From the NCBI RefSeq assembly GCF_000190695.1, contig NZ_GL870929.1, forward strand, positions 394,853 through 458,852: a stretch of DNA of 64,000 bases. Reading direction: 5' to 3'. How positions within the stretch are numbered: the first letter of the stretch is position 1; each line of letters starts with the position of its first letter. Below the pieces are notes generated by a model. That model did no database searches, was not told the DNA's origin, and saw nothing but the letters and a program-made list of their open reading frames with translations. Below are positions 7,750-15,817 of the stretch, one piece after another. The position numbers and the translations under genes were made by a program. The stretch is from Kingella denitrificans ATCC 33394 (GTDB taxonomy: Bacteria > Pseudomonadota > Gammaproteobacteria > Burkholderiales > Neisseriaceae).

Positions 7750-9099
7750 ATGAAGGTGAAAAATATGTTTCAACATACAAGCACACAGTTTATCGATACC
7801 GCCCAATCCGTTTTGGCGCTGGCACGGCAAAAAGGCGCAGGTTCGGCCGAAGTGGATGTGAGCGAATCGCTGGGGCAGTCGGTGAGCGTCCGCTTGCAGG
7901 AAATCGAGCAAATCGAGCACCAGCAGGATAAATCGTTGGACATCACCGTATATTTCGGGCAGCGCAAAGGTCGCGCCAGCACGGCGGATTTGTCGCCGCA
8001 GGCACTGGAAGCAACCGTGCAGGCTGCCTGCGACATTGCGCGATACACCGCCGAAGACGAATACGCCGGTTTGGCGGATGCCGATTTGATGGCCAACACC
8101 GTGGGCGATTTGGACAAATACCACGAATGGAATTTGAGCAGCGAAGAAGCCGTTGCCCTTGCCAAGCAATGTGAACAGGCCGGTTTGGAAGCCGACGGCC
8201 GCATCGTCAATTCGGACGGCGCCAACCTCAGCATTTCGCATTACCAGTTTGTTTATGCCAACACACACGGCTTCTGCCAGCACCAAAAAGGCACGCGCCA
8301 CAGCATTTCGTGCAGCCTCGTGGCAGACGGCGGCGACGGCATGGAACGCGATTACTGGTTTGACGTGGCCTGCCGTCCTCAGGATTTGGAAAGCGCGGAA
8401 CACATCGGCCGCACCGCTTCGCAACGCGCCGTTCGGCGGCTGAATGCCCGCAGCCTGCCCACCGGCCAATACCCCGTCGTATTCGATACCACCATCGCGG
8501 GTAGCCTTATCGGGCATTTAATCGGCGGATTAAGCGGCCCGTCGCTGTACCGCCAGGCCAGCTTCCTGTGCGACAGCTTGGGCAAAACCATTTTGCCGAC
8601 CCATTTGGATTTGCGCGAAGAACCGCACATTCCGCGCGGCTTGAACAGCAGCTATTTCGACGCCGAAGGCGTGGCCACCCGCGCACGTTCAGTAATAGAA
8701 AAAGGCGTGGTGCAGGGCTATTTCCTGAATAGCTACGCCGCCCGCAAGCTCGGCATGCAAAGCACGGCCAATGCCGGCGGTGCGCACCACCTGATTTTGA
8801 CGCACACGCACGACACGCAGGCTGCCCTGCTCAAAGACATGGGTTCGGGCCTTTTGGTCACCGAACTGATGGGGCAAGGCGTGAATATCCTGACCGGCGA
8901 TTATTCGCGCGGCGCGGCAGGTTTTTGGGTGGAAAACGGCGTCATCAGCCATCCGGTTTCCGGCATCACCATTGCGGACAACCTGCGCGATATGCTGTGC
9001 AATATTGCAGGCGTGGCCAACGATGTCCTGTACCGCAGCAGCCACCACATCGGTTCGATTTGGCTGGAAAAAATGACCGTTGCAGGAGAAGCATCATGA
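7750..9099 (+). CDS. pmbA: PmbA/TldE metalloprotease subunit
   Basis: 449 residues matching PmbA (TldE) along its length: the N-terminal domain with VSVRLQEIEQIEHQQDK, the SYEARKLGMQSTANAGG-type region (here NSYAARKLGMQS), and the C-terminal GVNILTGDYSRGAAGFWVENG and SGITIADNLRDML motifs. TldD/TldE is a cytoplasmic protease pair that degrades or matures modified peptides; TldD carries the metal site and is not in this window. A second in-frame ATG five codons in (7765) is an alternative start. The stop overlaps the ATG of the next gene (ATGA), indicating translational coupling. Confidence 0.93.
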   Translation: MKVKNMFQHTSTQFIDTAQSVLALARQKGAGSAEVDVSESLGQSVSVRLQEIEQIEHQQDKSLDITVYFGQRKGRASTADLSPQALEATVQAACDIARYTAEDEYAGLADADLMANTVGDLDKYHEWNLSSEEAVALAKQCEQAGLEADGRIVNSDGANLSISHYQFVYANTHGFCQHQKGTRHSISCSLVADGGDGMERDYWFDVACRPQDLESAEHIGRTASQRAVRRLNARSLPTGQYPVVFDTTIAGSLIGHLIGGLSGPSLYRQASFLCDSLGKTILPTHLDLREEPHIPRGLNSSYFDAEGVATRARSVIEKGVVQGYFLNSYAARKLGMQSTANAGGAHHLILTHTHDTQAALLKDMGSGLLVTELMGQGVNILTGDYSRGAAGFWVENGVISHPVSGITIADNLRDMLCNIAGVANDVLYRSSHHIGSIWLEKMTVAGEAS

Positions 9100-9434
9100 A
9101 AGCGACCGTTTGTTTGGGCATTGCGTTTGCCTTGTCCGCCGCGCCGGTTTGGGCGTGTTCGCAATTAGAGCCTGCCGCGGCGTTTATCTTCATCAACGAC
9201 ACCAACCGCGACCAGTTGCTGGATATGTACGAATGGCGCAACGCCAAAACGCCGAATCTGGAAGTGGCGTTCAACGTGGGCGATATGAACGAATTCCTCC
9301 GCCTGGACTACAACCGCGACCGCTATCTGCAAGCAGCGGAAATCGGCTTCGACAACGTGCGCTATATCCGTCCGCCCTGCGCCGATATGGAAGAACGCCG
9401 CTTCATGCACGGGTTCCGCCAGCGGGCGAATTGA
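9096..9434 (+). CDS. Small secreted EF-hand-like protein
   Basis: 112 residues with an N-terminal signal peptide (cleavage probably after VWA, residue 20). Two 12-residue stretches have EF-hand loop spacing: DTNRDQLLDMYE and DYNRDRYLQAAE, each with acidic or Asn residues at positions 1, 3 and 5 and Glu at 12. This suggests calcium binding in the periplasm. I do not recognise a named family. The start overlaps the pmbA stop (ATGA), so it is translated with the protease subunit; whether this is functional is unknown. Cys residues at 21 and near the C-terminus may form a disulfide. Confidence 0.75.
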   Translation: MKATVCLGIAFALSAAPVWACSQLEPAAAFIFINDTNRDQLLDMYEWRNAKTPNLEVAFNVGDMNEFLRLDYNRDRYLQAAEIGFDNVRYIRPPCADMEERRFMHGFRQRAN

Positions 9435-9529
9435 ACGGCACAGATAACAACGATACCGTATCACCAAGTGCAGGCTGCTTTGGAAACGTTCAAAAGCAGC
9501 CTGCACCCGCAACCGAAAGCAAACAAACA

Positions 9530-11059
9530 ATGACACAATACCTGATTGCACACGACCATCAAAACCGCCCCATCGAACTCATCGCCAAAATGGCCAACCG
9601 CCACGGCCTCATCGCCGGCGCGACTGGCACGGGCAAAACCGTAACCCTGCGCAAACTCGCCGAAAGTTTCAGCCAGTCGGGCGTGCCCGTGTTCATGGCC
9701 GACGTGAAAGGCGATTTGTCCGGCATTTGCCGCGCCGGGCAGAACAGCGGCAAAGTCGCCGAACGGATGCAGCAGTACGGCCTGACCGACGACTACCTGC
9801 AAGGCTTTCCCGTGCGCTTTTGGGATGTGTACGGCAGCACCGGCATTCCCGTGCGCGTCAGTATTTCGGCAATGGGCTCCATGCTGCTGGCACGGCTGAT
9901 GAACCTGAACGACACACAGGAAGGCGTGCTCAACCTCGTATTCAAAGTGGCGGACGACAACGGCTGGCATCTGATTGATTTGAAAGACCTCCGTTCGCTG
10001 CTGCAATATGTGTCCGACCACGCCAAAGAATACCGCGCCACCTACGGCAACGTGTCCGCCGCCAGCATCGGCGCCATCCAACGCCAACTGCTGCAACTGG
10101 AAAGCGAAGGCGCGGCGCAGTTTTTCGGCGAACCGGAATTGGATTTGCTCGACTGGATTCAAACGGAAAACGGGCAAGGCGTCATCAACATCCTGAACGC
10201 GGAAAAACTCATGCGTTCGCCGCGCCTGTATAGCGCGTTCATGCTCTGGTTTCTGGCGGAACTGTTTGAAAACCTGCCCGAAACCGGCGACCCGGACAAA
10301 CCCAAATTCGTGCTGTTCTTTGACGAAGCGCATTTGATTTTCGACAATGCGAACAAAGTGTTAATCGAACAAGTCGAACAGGCGGTGCGGCTGATACGCT
10401 CCAAAGGCGTGGGCGTGTATTTCGTCACACAAAACCCGACCGACCTGCCCGACACGGTGCTGGGGCAACTGGGTAACCGCGTGCAACATGCCCTGCGCGC
10501 CTTCACCCCGCGCGACCAAAAAGCCGTGAAAGCCGCCGCCGACACATTCCGCAGCAATCCGGAATTGAACGTGGCCGAAGCGGTGGGCGAACTGGCCGTG
10601 GGTGAAGCGCTGGTGTCGTTCTTGGACGCACAGGGCATGCCGCAAATCGTGCAGCGCGCGTGGATTATGCCGCCGCAGTCGCAGCTTGCGCCTTTGACCG
10701 AATCCGAACGCAGTGCCGCGTTCCAAGCCGACAGCCTGTATCCGCACTACCGCGATGCTGTAGATTCGTTTTCCGCGTTTGAAGCCTTGCAGCAGCAGCC
10801 CGCAGGCAACGCCGAAGAAGTGCAGGCTGCCTCCGATGCAAATGGCAATGCGGAAGCCGCGAAAAAGCAGCCTGCACCGGCCGAAGAAAAACCCGGCCTG
10901 CTGGAAGGCTTTTTGGGCGGGCTTTCGGGCGGGCGCAAAAAATCGGGGCAAGGACTCGGCTATGATTTGGCCGACAGCGTGGGCAGCCAAATCAACCGCC
11001 AGGTGACCAATGCCATTACGCGCACCATCATGGGCGTGATTAAGAAAATGTGGAAATAA
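9530..11059 (+). CDS. HerA/DUF853-family P-loop ATPase (YjgR-like)
   Basis: A 509-residue cytoplasmic ATPase with Walker A GATGTGKT (residues 30-37), a Walker B-like FVLFFDEAHLIF with D265/E266, and the conserved TQNPTDLPDTVLGQLGNRVQHALRAFTP segment. It belongs to the DUF853/HerA-like helicase group whose E. coli member is YjgR; biochemical function is not established. A variable Ala/Gln/Glu-rich linker (about residues 415-455) contains the DUS-derived peptides VQAAS and KKQPAPAE. The ATG at 9530 follows two DUS in a 95-bp gap after the EF-hand gene. Confidence 0.85.
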   Translation: MTQYLIAHDHQNRPIELIAKMANRHGLIAGATGTGKTVTLRKLAESFSQSGVPVFMADVKGDLSGICRAGQNSGKVAERMQQYGLTDDYLQGFPVRFWDVYGSTGIPVRVSISAMGSMLLARLMNLNDTQEGVLNLVFKVADDNGWHLIDLKDLRSLLQYVSDHAKEYRATYGNVSAASIGAIQRQLLQLESEGAAQFFGEPELDLLDWIQTENGQGVINILNAEKLMRSPRLYSAFMLWFLAELFENLPETGDPDKPKFVLFFDEAHLIFDNANKVLIEQVEQAVRLIRSKGVGVYFVTQNPTDLPDTVLGQLGNRVQHALRAFTPRDQKAVKAAADTFRSNPELNVAEAVGELAVGEALVSFLDAQGMPQIVQRAWIMPPQSQLAPLTESERSAAFQADSLYPHYRDAVDSFSAFEALQQQPAGNAEEVQAASDANGNAEAAKKQPAPAEEKPGLLEGFLGGLSGGRKKSGQGLGYDLADSVGSQINRQVTNAITRTIMGVIKKMWK

Positions 11060-11117
11060 CGCGCCGCCAAAGTGCAGGCTGCTTTTTGCAGATTCGATTT
11101 TCGATAAGGAAAATGCT

Positions 11118-11615
11118 ATGAACAAAATCTCTCTCATTGCCGTTACCGCGGCAACCTTGGCATTGGGCGCATGCGCCAACGGCACGGGGCAAGGCGTGTC
11201 GCTCAATTTGGGTTTGGGCGGCTTAATCGGCTCGCACCTGGGCATCGGCACATCGGTCAATATCCCGTTGGGCGGCACGGCGCAGAAAAATCCTGGCGAC
11301 GGCGAAAACCGCGGCGGTCTGCGCGTGATCGAACACCAAGTCATCACCTTCTTCGACGCGCAAGGCCAAACCACCAACAGCGCTGTGAAAAACGGCTACT
11401 ACCGCGAACTGGTCGCCAAGCAAAACGACCAAACCTACGTGGTGCAGGATTTCTACGGCAACGGCAACAAGCGCACCGACCCGATGACGCTGGCCAAAGA
11501 CCAACTGTTCGAATTCCGCGCCCATCCGCACAACGGCGCCTACACCGTGTACGCCATCAACGGCAACATCATGCAGCAACAGAACTTCCGCAATGGAAAA
11601 CTCATCCCCAAATAA
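11118..11615 (+). CDS. Putative outer-membrane lipoprotein, unknown function
   Basis: 165 residues with a lipoprotein signal (LGAC, lipidated C19). A Gly-rich, Leu/Ile-alternating segment (about residues 26-55) is followed by a beta-rich domain with YVVQDFYGNGNKRTDPMTL and GAYTVYAINGNIMQQQNF. Repeated phrases of the form 'Y-V-Q-D-F-Y' and 'N-G-N' suggest a small beta-sheet domain. No catalytic motif is visible and I do not recognise the family. An AAGGAAAATGCT leader precedes the ATG. The 3' end overlaps the ferredoxin gene by 23 bp, so the two are probably cotranscribed. Confidence 0.75.
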   Translation: MNKISLIAVTAATLALGACANGTGQGVSLNLGLGGLIGSHLGIGTSVNIPLGGTAQKNPGDGENRGGLRVIEHQVITFFDAQGQTTNSAVKNGYYRELVAKQNDQTYVVQDFYGNGNKRTDPMTLAKDQLFEFRAHPHNGAYTVYAINGNIMQQQNFRNGKLIPK

Positions 11616-11913
11616 AAGCAGCCTGCACCCCTTCCGCATTCAAACGCAGGATATGGCGTTCGATTTATTGCCCGGCCAAAACCTGCTCGACGCACTCGAA
11701 CAAACCGGGCACGACGTGTCCTACCAATGCCGCCACGGCTATTGCGGAAGCTGCCGCGTGGCCCTGCTTTCCGGCCGGGTGGATTATGCGGAACCGCCAC
11801 TTGCCTTCCTGCACGAAGGCGAAATTCTGCCCTGCTGCTGCCGCGTCCGAAGCGACTTGGTGCTGAAATGCGGCAAAAAGAAAACATCGGGCGGCTCAAA
11901 CGGGCAAGCATAA
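11593..11913 (+). CDS. Plant-type [2Fe-2S] ferredoxin
   Basis: A 106-residue ferredoxin with the cluster motif C46-x4-C51-x2-C54 (CRHGYCGSC) and a later CCC at 81-83 supplying the fourth ligand. The start inside the upstream lipoprotein gene is required because the first beta strand (FRIQTQDMAFDLLPG) lies before the only later Met. That N-terminus contains NKSSLH, the translation of a DUS at 11612-11626, so the uptake sequence lies inside the coding region. The adjacent ferredoxin-NADP reductase at 11996 is the likely electron donor. The C-terminal tail is basic and Ser/Gly-rich. Confidence 0.88.
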   Translation: MENSSPNKSSLHPFRIQTQDMAFDLLPGQNLLDALEQTGHDVSYQCRHGYCGSCRVALLSGRVDYAEPPLAFLHEGEILPCCCRVRSDLVLKCGKKKTSGGSNGQA

Positions 11914-11995
11914 AGATTGTTCGGCAGATGGCTTTGCTTTACAATCGTGCCTTTATTCTAAACCAACGCAATTCATATTGAAGGAATCGGCAAAT

Positions 11996-12775
11996 ATGGC
12001 AGCATACAACACCCAGAAAGTCCTGTCGGTACACCACTGGACAGACGCTTACTTCTCATTCACCTGCACCCGCGACGAAAGCCTGCGCTTTGAAAACGGC
12101 CAGTTCGTCATGATCGGCCTGATGGTGGACGGCAAACCCCTGATGCGCGCATACAGCGTCGCCAGCCCAAACTGGGAAGAACATCTGGAATTTTTCAGCA
12201 TCAAAGTGCAGGACGGCCCGCTCACCAGCCGCCTGCAGCATTTGAAAGTCGGCGACGACATCCTTATCAGCAAAAAACCCACCGGCACCCTGATTGCCAG
12301 CGACTTCAACGAAGGCGGCAAACACCTGTACCTGCTCTCCACCGGCACCGGTTTGGCACCGTTTTTGAGCGTTACGCGCGACCCAGACATTTACGAACAG
12401 TTTGAAAAAGTCATCCTCGTGCACGGCGTGCGCCACAAAGAAGACCTCGCCTATTACGACCATTTCACCAAAGATTTGCCCAACCACGAATTTCTGGGCG
12501 AAATGGTGCGCGAAAAACTGATTTACTACCCCGTCGTTTCCCGCGAGCCCTACATCCACCACGGCCGCCTGACCGACCTGCTCAAATCCGGCCAAATCTT
12601 CAAAGACATCGGCCTGCCACCGATGAATCCGAAAGACGACCGCGCCATGTTGTGCGGCAGCATGCCGATGAACCGCGACACCGCCGCCATATTAGACAGC
12701 TTCGGCTTGGTGGCATCGCCCAAAACCGGCGTGCGCGGCGATTATCTGATTGAACGCGCGTTTGTCGAACAGTAA
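11996..12775 (+). CDS. fpr: Ferredoxin-NADP(+) reductase
   Basis: 259 residues with the FAD-binding RAYSVASP motif, the NADP-binding STGTGLAPFLS motif and LCGSMPMNRD near the C-terminus, all typical of bacterial Fpr. It moves electrons between NADPH and ferredoxin or flavodoxin. The ATG at 11996 follows AAGGAATCGGCAAAT; an ATG six codons upstream lacks a better ribosome site. Its position after a [2Fe-2S] ferredoxin gene supports a physiological pair. The C-terminus ends with an aromatic-poor VEQ rather than the plant-type Tyr, as in bacterial subclass enzymes. Two DUS-pair hairpins follow. Confidence 0.93.
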   Translation: MAAYNTQKVLSVHHWTDAYFSFTCTRDESLRFENGQFVMIGLMVDGKPLMRAYSVASPNWEEHLEFFSIKVQDGPLTSRLQHLKVGDDILISKKPTGTLIASDFNEGGKHLYLLSTGTGLAPFLSVTRDPDIYEQFEKVILVHGVRHKEDLAYYDHFTKDLPNHEFLGEMVREKLIYYPVVSREPYIHHGRLTDLLKSGQIFKDIGLPPMNPKDDRAMLCGSMPMNRDTAAILDSFGLVASPKTGVRGDYLIERAFVEQ

Positions 12776-12800
12776 ACCGAATAATATAAACTGGTTGTTC

Positions 12801-12849
12801 AAAAAGCAGCCTGCACTACTTGGTCTTCCCCTTGTGCAGGCTGCTTTTC
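12801..12849 (+). terminator. DUS-pair terminator after fpr
   Basis: AAAAAGCAGCCTGCAC and TGTGCAGGCTGCTTTT face each other with about 19 bases between, followed by a T-rich stretch; placed 25 bp after the fpr stop. Confidence 0.65.
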
Positions 12850-12896
12850 CTTTATCTTTTCATTCAAGCGAAAAAAGCCTTGCCCGTTCACGGCAC

Positions 12897-12940
12897 AAAA
12901 GCAGCCTGCACTTTAAAAATCCGAGTGCAGGCTGCTTTTT
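12897..12940. terminator. DUS-pair hairpin before the first Slam gene 3' end
   Basis: AAAAGCAGCCTGCACTTT and GAGTGCAGGCTGCTTTTT face each other. It lies between the ends of two convergent genes and could serve the minus-strand Slam gene as well. Confidence 0.65.
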
Positions 12941-12962
12941 CACCTTAAAAATCAATACACCG

Positions 12963-14501
12963 CTAAAACCGCTTTTCCCATTCCAGCCACACATTGCGCT
13001 GCCTGCGGTCGGCCCAATCGTGCGTGCTGTCGATGCGGTTCTCCTGCCAAACCAACTTCGGCACAGCGCCCCACACGCGCCATTTCGGATACGACAGCGC
13101 CACCGTCAGCGAACGTTCGTTGTTGCGCTGCGGCCGCCGCAAAAACGCCGTGTCCAATGCCGAACCGCGATAGCGCCGCTGCGTATATTGCCCGCGGACT
13201 TCCGTGTTCAGGTTGCCCAAAGCCGTCCATTGCGCCAGCCAGCCGGCCTGCACGCTGTGCCGCACATAGCCCGAAGAATTGGCGCGGCCGCCCACCATGT
13301 CGTTGTCCGGGTGCAGGCTGCCCCAGCCGTAGCCCGCGAACAAGAGATGCTGCGGGCGGATGCGGTACGACAGCGATGCAAACGCATTCCACACCATCCC
13401 GTTTTGATGACGCGCGCGTTCCGCCTCGCGGAAATCCTGCCGCATTCCTTCCAGCGATACGAAGCCTGTCCATTTCGGTGCGAGCTGCCGTTCAAAAGCA
13501 GCCTGCACCCCGACGGCATGCCCCAACATATACGGCAACACGCGCTTTTGTCGCGGCGCTTTGTCGGGGAACTGGCGGCTGCCTGAAAATTGCGCCTGAT
13601 AAAACGGCAGAATTTCCAGCGATTGCCGCGCATCTTGGAAACGGTAGCCCAGCGATGCGCGTGCCAACGCATAATCATACGCGCTGCGTTGCGACAGGTA
13701 ATACGTCGTCCCAGACGCATTCATGCGGAACAGCAGGTTGTGATGGCCGCGAATCGGCGTGTTCTTTTCGGCATACACGCGGTAGCGCAGCCCCCACGCA
13801 TTTTCCTGCCGTTCGCGCACGCAGCCCAAAGGCGTGCAATAGGCCTGCGGCGCGTCATTGATGTTCTTGTCGTACGACAACTGCACGCCGCCCTGAACCT
13901 GCCATTGCGTATTTTGGCGGATTCCGTTGCGGTACAGGCGGATGTTTTCCGCCACCGTGTCGGGCAGTTCGGGCGTTTGCGCCGCTTGGGCAAACAAGGC
14001 TTCTGCCTCGCGCCATTGTCGGTCTTCCGCCAGCGTTGCCGCCGAGTCCAACTGCAAACGCACATCGTCCGGATATTGCCGCTGCACGGCCTGATAATGC
14101 GCCGTGGCGGTGGGATAATCTCCGCGCAACCGTGCCAGTTCGGCTTGCGCATGCTGCCGAAGTTTCGCGTCCTGCTGCTCTTGCGGCAACGTCAAATAGG
14201 TAGGCAGCAGCGCGCCGAGCAAAGGCTCGTGGCGCGCATCCACCGCCTGCCGCAGCATGGCCGCCAACAGTTCGGGGTGTTCGCGCAAATCCTGATTGCG
14301 CACCACAACAGGCGCAGCACCTTTCCGTTCAAGTGCAGGCTGCTTTTCACCCGCGCCGTCCGCCTCCAACGATTGCAGCCACGGTTGCTGTTGCAGCGAT
14401 TCGCCGGCCTGTTCTGCGGCCGTTTGCGGCAAAGGTTCCGCCACCGCGCCCACCGAAATGCCCAATACCAATCCTGAAATAATTTTACGAATAGTTTTCA
14501 C
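12963..14501 (-). CDS. Slam-family surface lipoprotein translocon (hpuA-linked)
   Basis: 512 residues. A signal peptide (cleavage after GAVA, residue 21) is followed by an N-terminal helical TPR region (about 60-190, with repeats such as AELARLRGDYPTATAHYQAVQRQYPDD) and a C-terminal beta-barrel (about 200-512) ending in Phe. This is the Slam (DUF560) layout: an outer-membrane protein that moves specific lipoproteins to the cell surface. It is divergent from hpuA, and HpuA is the known client of neisserial Slam2, so this is probably the HpuA translocon. DUS-derived peptides EKQPAL and VQAAFER lie in the linker and barrel. Confidence 0.88.
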   Translation of the reverse strand: MKTIRKIISGLVLGISVGAVAEPLPQTAAEQAGESLQQQPWLQSLEADGAGEKQPALERKGAAPVVVRNQDLREHPELLAAMLRQAVDARHEPLLGALLPTYLTLPQEQQDAKLRQHAQAELARLRGDYPTATAHYQAVQRQYPDDVRLQLDSAATLAEDRQWREAEALFAQAAQTPELPDTVAENIRLYRNGIRQNTQWQVQGGVQLSYDKNINDAPQAYCTPLGCVRERQENAWGLRYRVYAEKNTPIRGHHNLLFRMNASGTTYYLSQRSAYDYALARASLGYRFQDARQSLEILPFYQAQFSGSRQFPDKAPRQKRVLPYMLGHAVGVQAAFERQLAPKWTGFVSLEGMRQDFREAERARHQNGMVWNAFASLSYRIRPQHLLFAGYGWGSLHPDNDMVGGRANSSGYVRHSVQAGWLAQWTALGNLNTEVRGQYTQRRYRGSALDTAFLRRPQRNNERSLTVALSYPKWRVWGAVPKLVWQENRIDSTHDWADRRQRNVWLEWEKRF

Positions 14502-14643
14502 TTATTAAAATAATTTAAAAATAAATGTTCATTATAACGATTATTTGCAGTATAATCTTCCAGAAATCGATAATTGTTATTATTATTTGTTTCATTGTTG
14601 AATTTATTTGGTTTGCAAACCGCAACCACAGGAAAGATACGCC
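14502..14643. promoter_or_regulatory. AT-rich divergent promoter region with Fur-box-like sequence (slam / hpuAB)
   Basis: The 142 bp between the divergent Slam and hpuA starts are far richer in A/T than the surroundings. GATAATTGTTATTATTATTT at 14569-14588 resembles the Fur consensus GATAATGATAATCATTATC, and a second similar stretch lies at about 14524-14546. On the plus strand TATAAT (14551-14556) lies 17 bases after TTCATT (14528-14533). Iron repression of both transcription units is inferred from the box and from the haem-acquisition genes it faces. Confidence 0.6.
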
Positions 14644-15666
14644 ATGAACCTTCCATCATCCGCATTATCGTTGCTCGCGCTGGCCACATTGGCCGCCTGC
14701 GCCGGCGGCAGTGCCATCAACGAACCGCTGACCGCCGCACCGATTCCCGTTTTGAGGGCTGTCGATACGACATCGCCCAATATTGTGGCAGACACCAGCA
14801 CCGACCGCGAACAGCGCACGTTCGCCACGCAGGGTGGCTCGGTCAAACCGTTCACTATCACCAAGCCCAGCCCCTATATTCCTGGCCTGATGCTGACCAA
14901 TCAGGAAATCCTGTATCAGGCACCGGACGGCAAATATTACGATTTCGGCACATACAACACGCTGATTATGCCCTCTTCCAGCACTTCGGCGCGCGTCCTG
15001 CCCAACAGCCACCCCATGCAGCCGTTGGACAGCGGCGGCAAAATGATTGCCTGCTGCACCAACCAAACGTCCACCGGCATGAATGCGCTGCGCTTGAAAA
15101 GCATGCAATTCGGCGCATGGATGTCGCCCAGCAAAACCGTCAGCCTTTTTGCCGGCGGCACACCTGCACCGACAGACACACTGCAAGGCGTCGATACCGC
15201 CGGCCGCCCCACCGGCAAGGCAACGTATGAAGTCATCGGCCTGCGCGTGAAAAACGACCGCGCCGTCACTTCCAGCTACGAAACGCGTTATTCGCCGTAC
15301 AACACCGGACAAGTCGTTACCGGCTCGTTCTTAACGGTGAACTTCAACACCGGCAAACTGGGCGGTACGATTGTCGGCAATTCGGAGTTCGGCGATTCGA
15401 TTGAAATGCGCGATGTGAACGTGAACGGCAACCAGTTCAGCGGCACTGCCAGCTCCGGCGGGCATACCGGCCAAGTCAGCGGCGGATTGTTCGCCAAAGA
15501 AGAACGCTTTTACAGCGGCACGTTGGAGCATCCTTCCGGCGGCGAAATCGGCGGCACGGTGAACTTCGGCAGCAACAGCCCGCTGAATGCGTCTTTTGGC
15601 GGCACGCGGCGCGAATATAACGCGGCAGACACCAGCACGGATACCTCGCATTTGGTCAGCCCGTAA
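14644..15666 (+). CDS. hpuA: HpuA, haemoglobin-haptoglobin utilisation surface lipoprotein
   Basis: A 340-residue lipoprotein (lipobox LAAC, C19) directly upstream of a TonB-dependent receptor. The C-terminal half has the TbpB-like barrel features of Slam clients: VNFNTGKLGGTIVG, VNVNGNQFSGTASSGGHTGQVSGGLFAK and a final GGTVNFGS. HpuA binds haemoglobin at the cell surface and works with HpuB. ATG at 14644 has AGGAAAGATACGCC before it; an in-frame ATG twelve codons upstream lacks a signal peptide. No homopolymeric G tract, the phase-variation device of neisserial hpuA, is visible. Two DUS lie between it and hpuB. Confidence 0.85.
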   Translation: MNLPSSALSLLALATLAACAGGSAINEPLTAAPIPVLRAVDTTSPNIVADTSTDREQRTFATQGGSVKPFTITKPSPYIPGLMLTNQEILYQAPDGKYYDFGTYNTLIMPSSSTSARVLPNSHPMQPLDSGGKMIACCTNQTSTGMNALRLKSMQFGAWMSPSKTVSLFAGGTPAPTDTLQGVDTAGRPTGKATYEVIGLRVKNDRAVTSSYETRYSPYNTGQVVTGSFLTVNFNTGKLGGTIVGNSEFGDSIEMRDVNVNGNQFSGTASSGGHTGQVSGGLFAKEERFYSGTLEHPSGGEIGGTVNFGSNSPLNASFGGTRREYNAADTSTDTSHLVSP

Positions 15667-15817
15667 GTAAAAAGCAGCCTGCACGTTCCAAAGCAGCCTG
15701 CAACACAGTCGGCAAACACGGCACGCATACAATTTTATGGTGCCGTTTTATACCGTCTTTGCCCTCCAAAAAGCAGCCTGCACCTTAATTTTCCCATACT
15801 CATCAAATATATACAAA

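Noticed and set aside
14640..14700. Possible phase-variable G tract at hpuA
   Set aside because: No homopolymeric run is present in the leader or early codons of hpuA.
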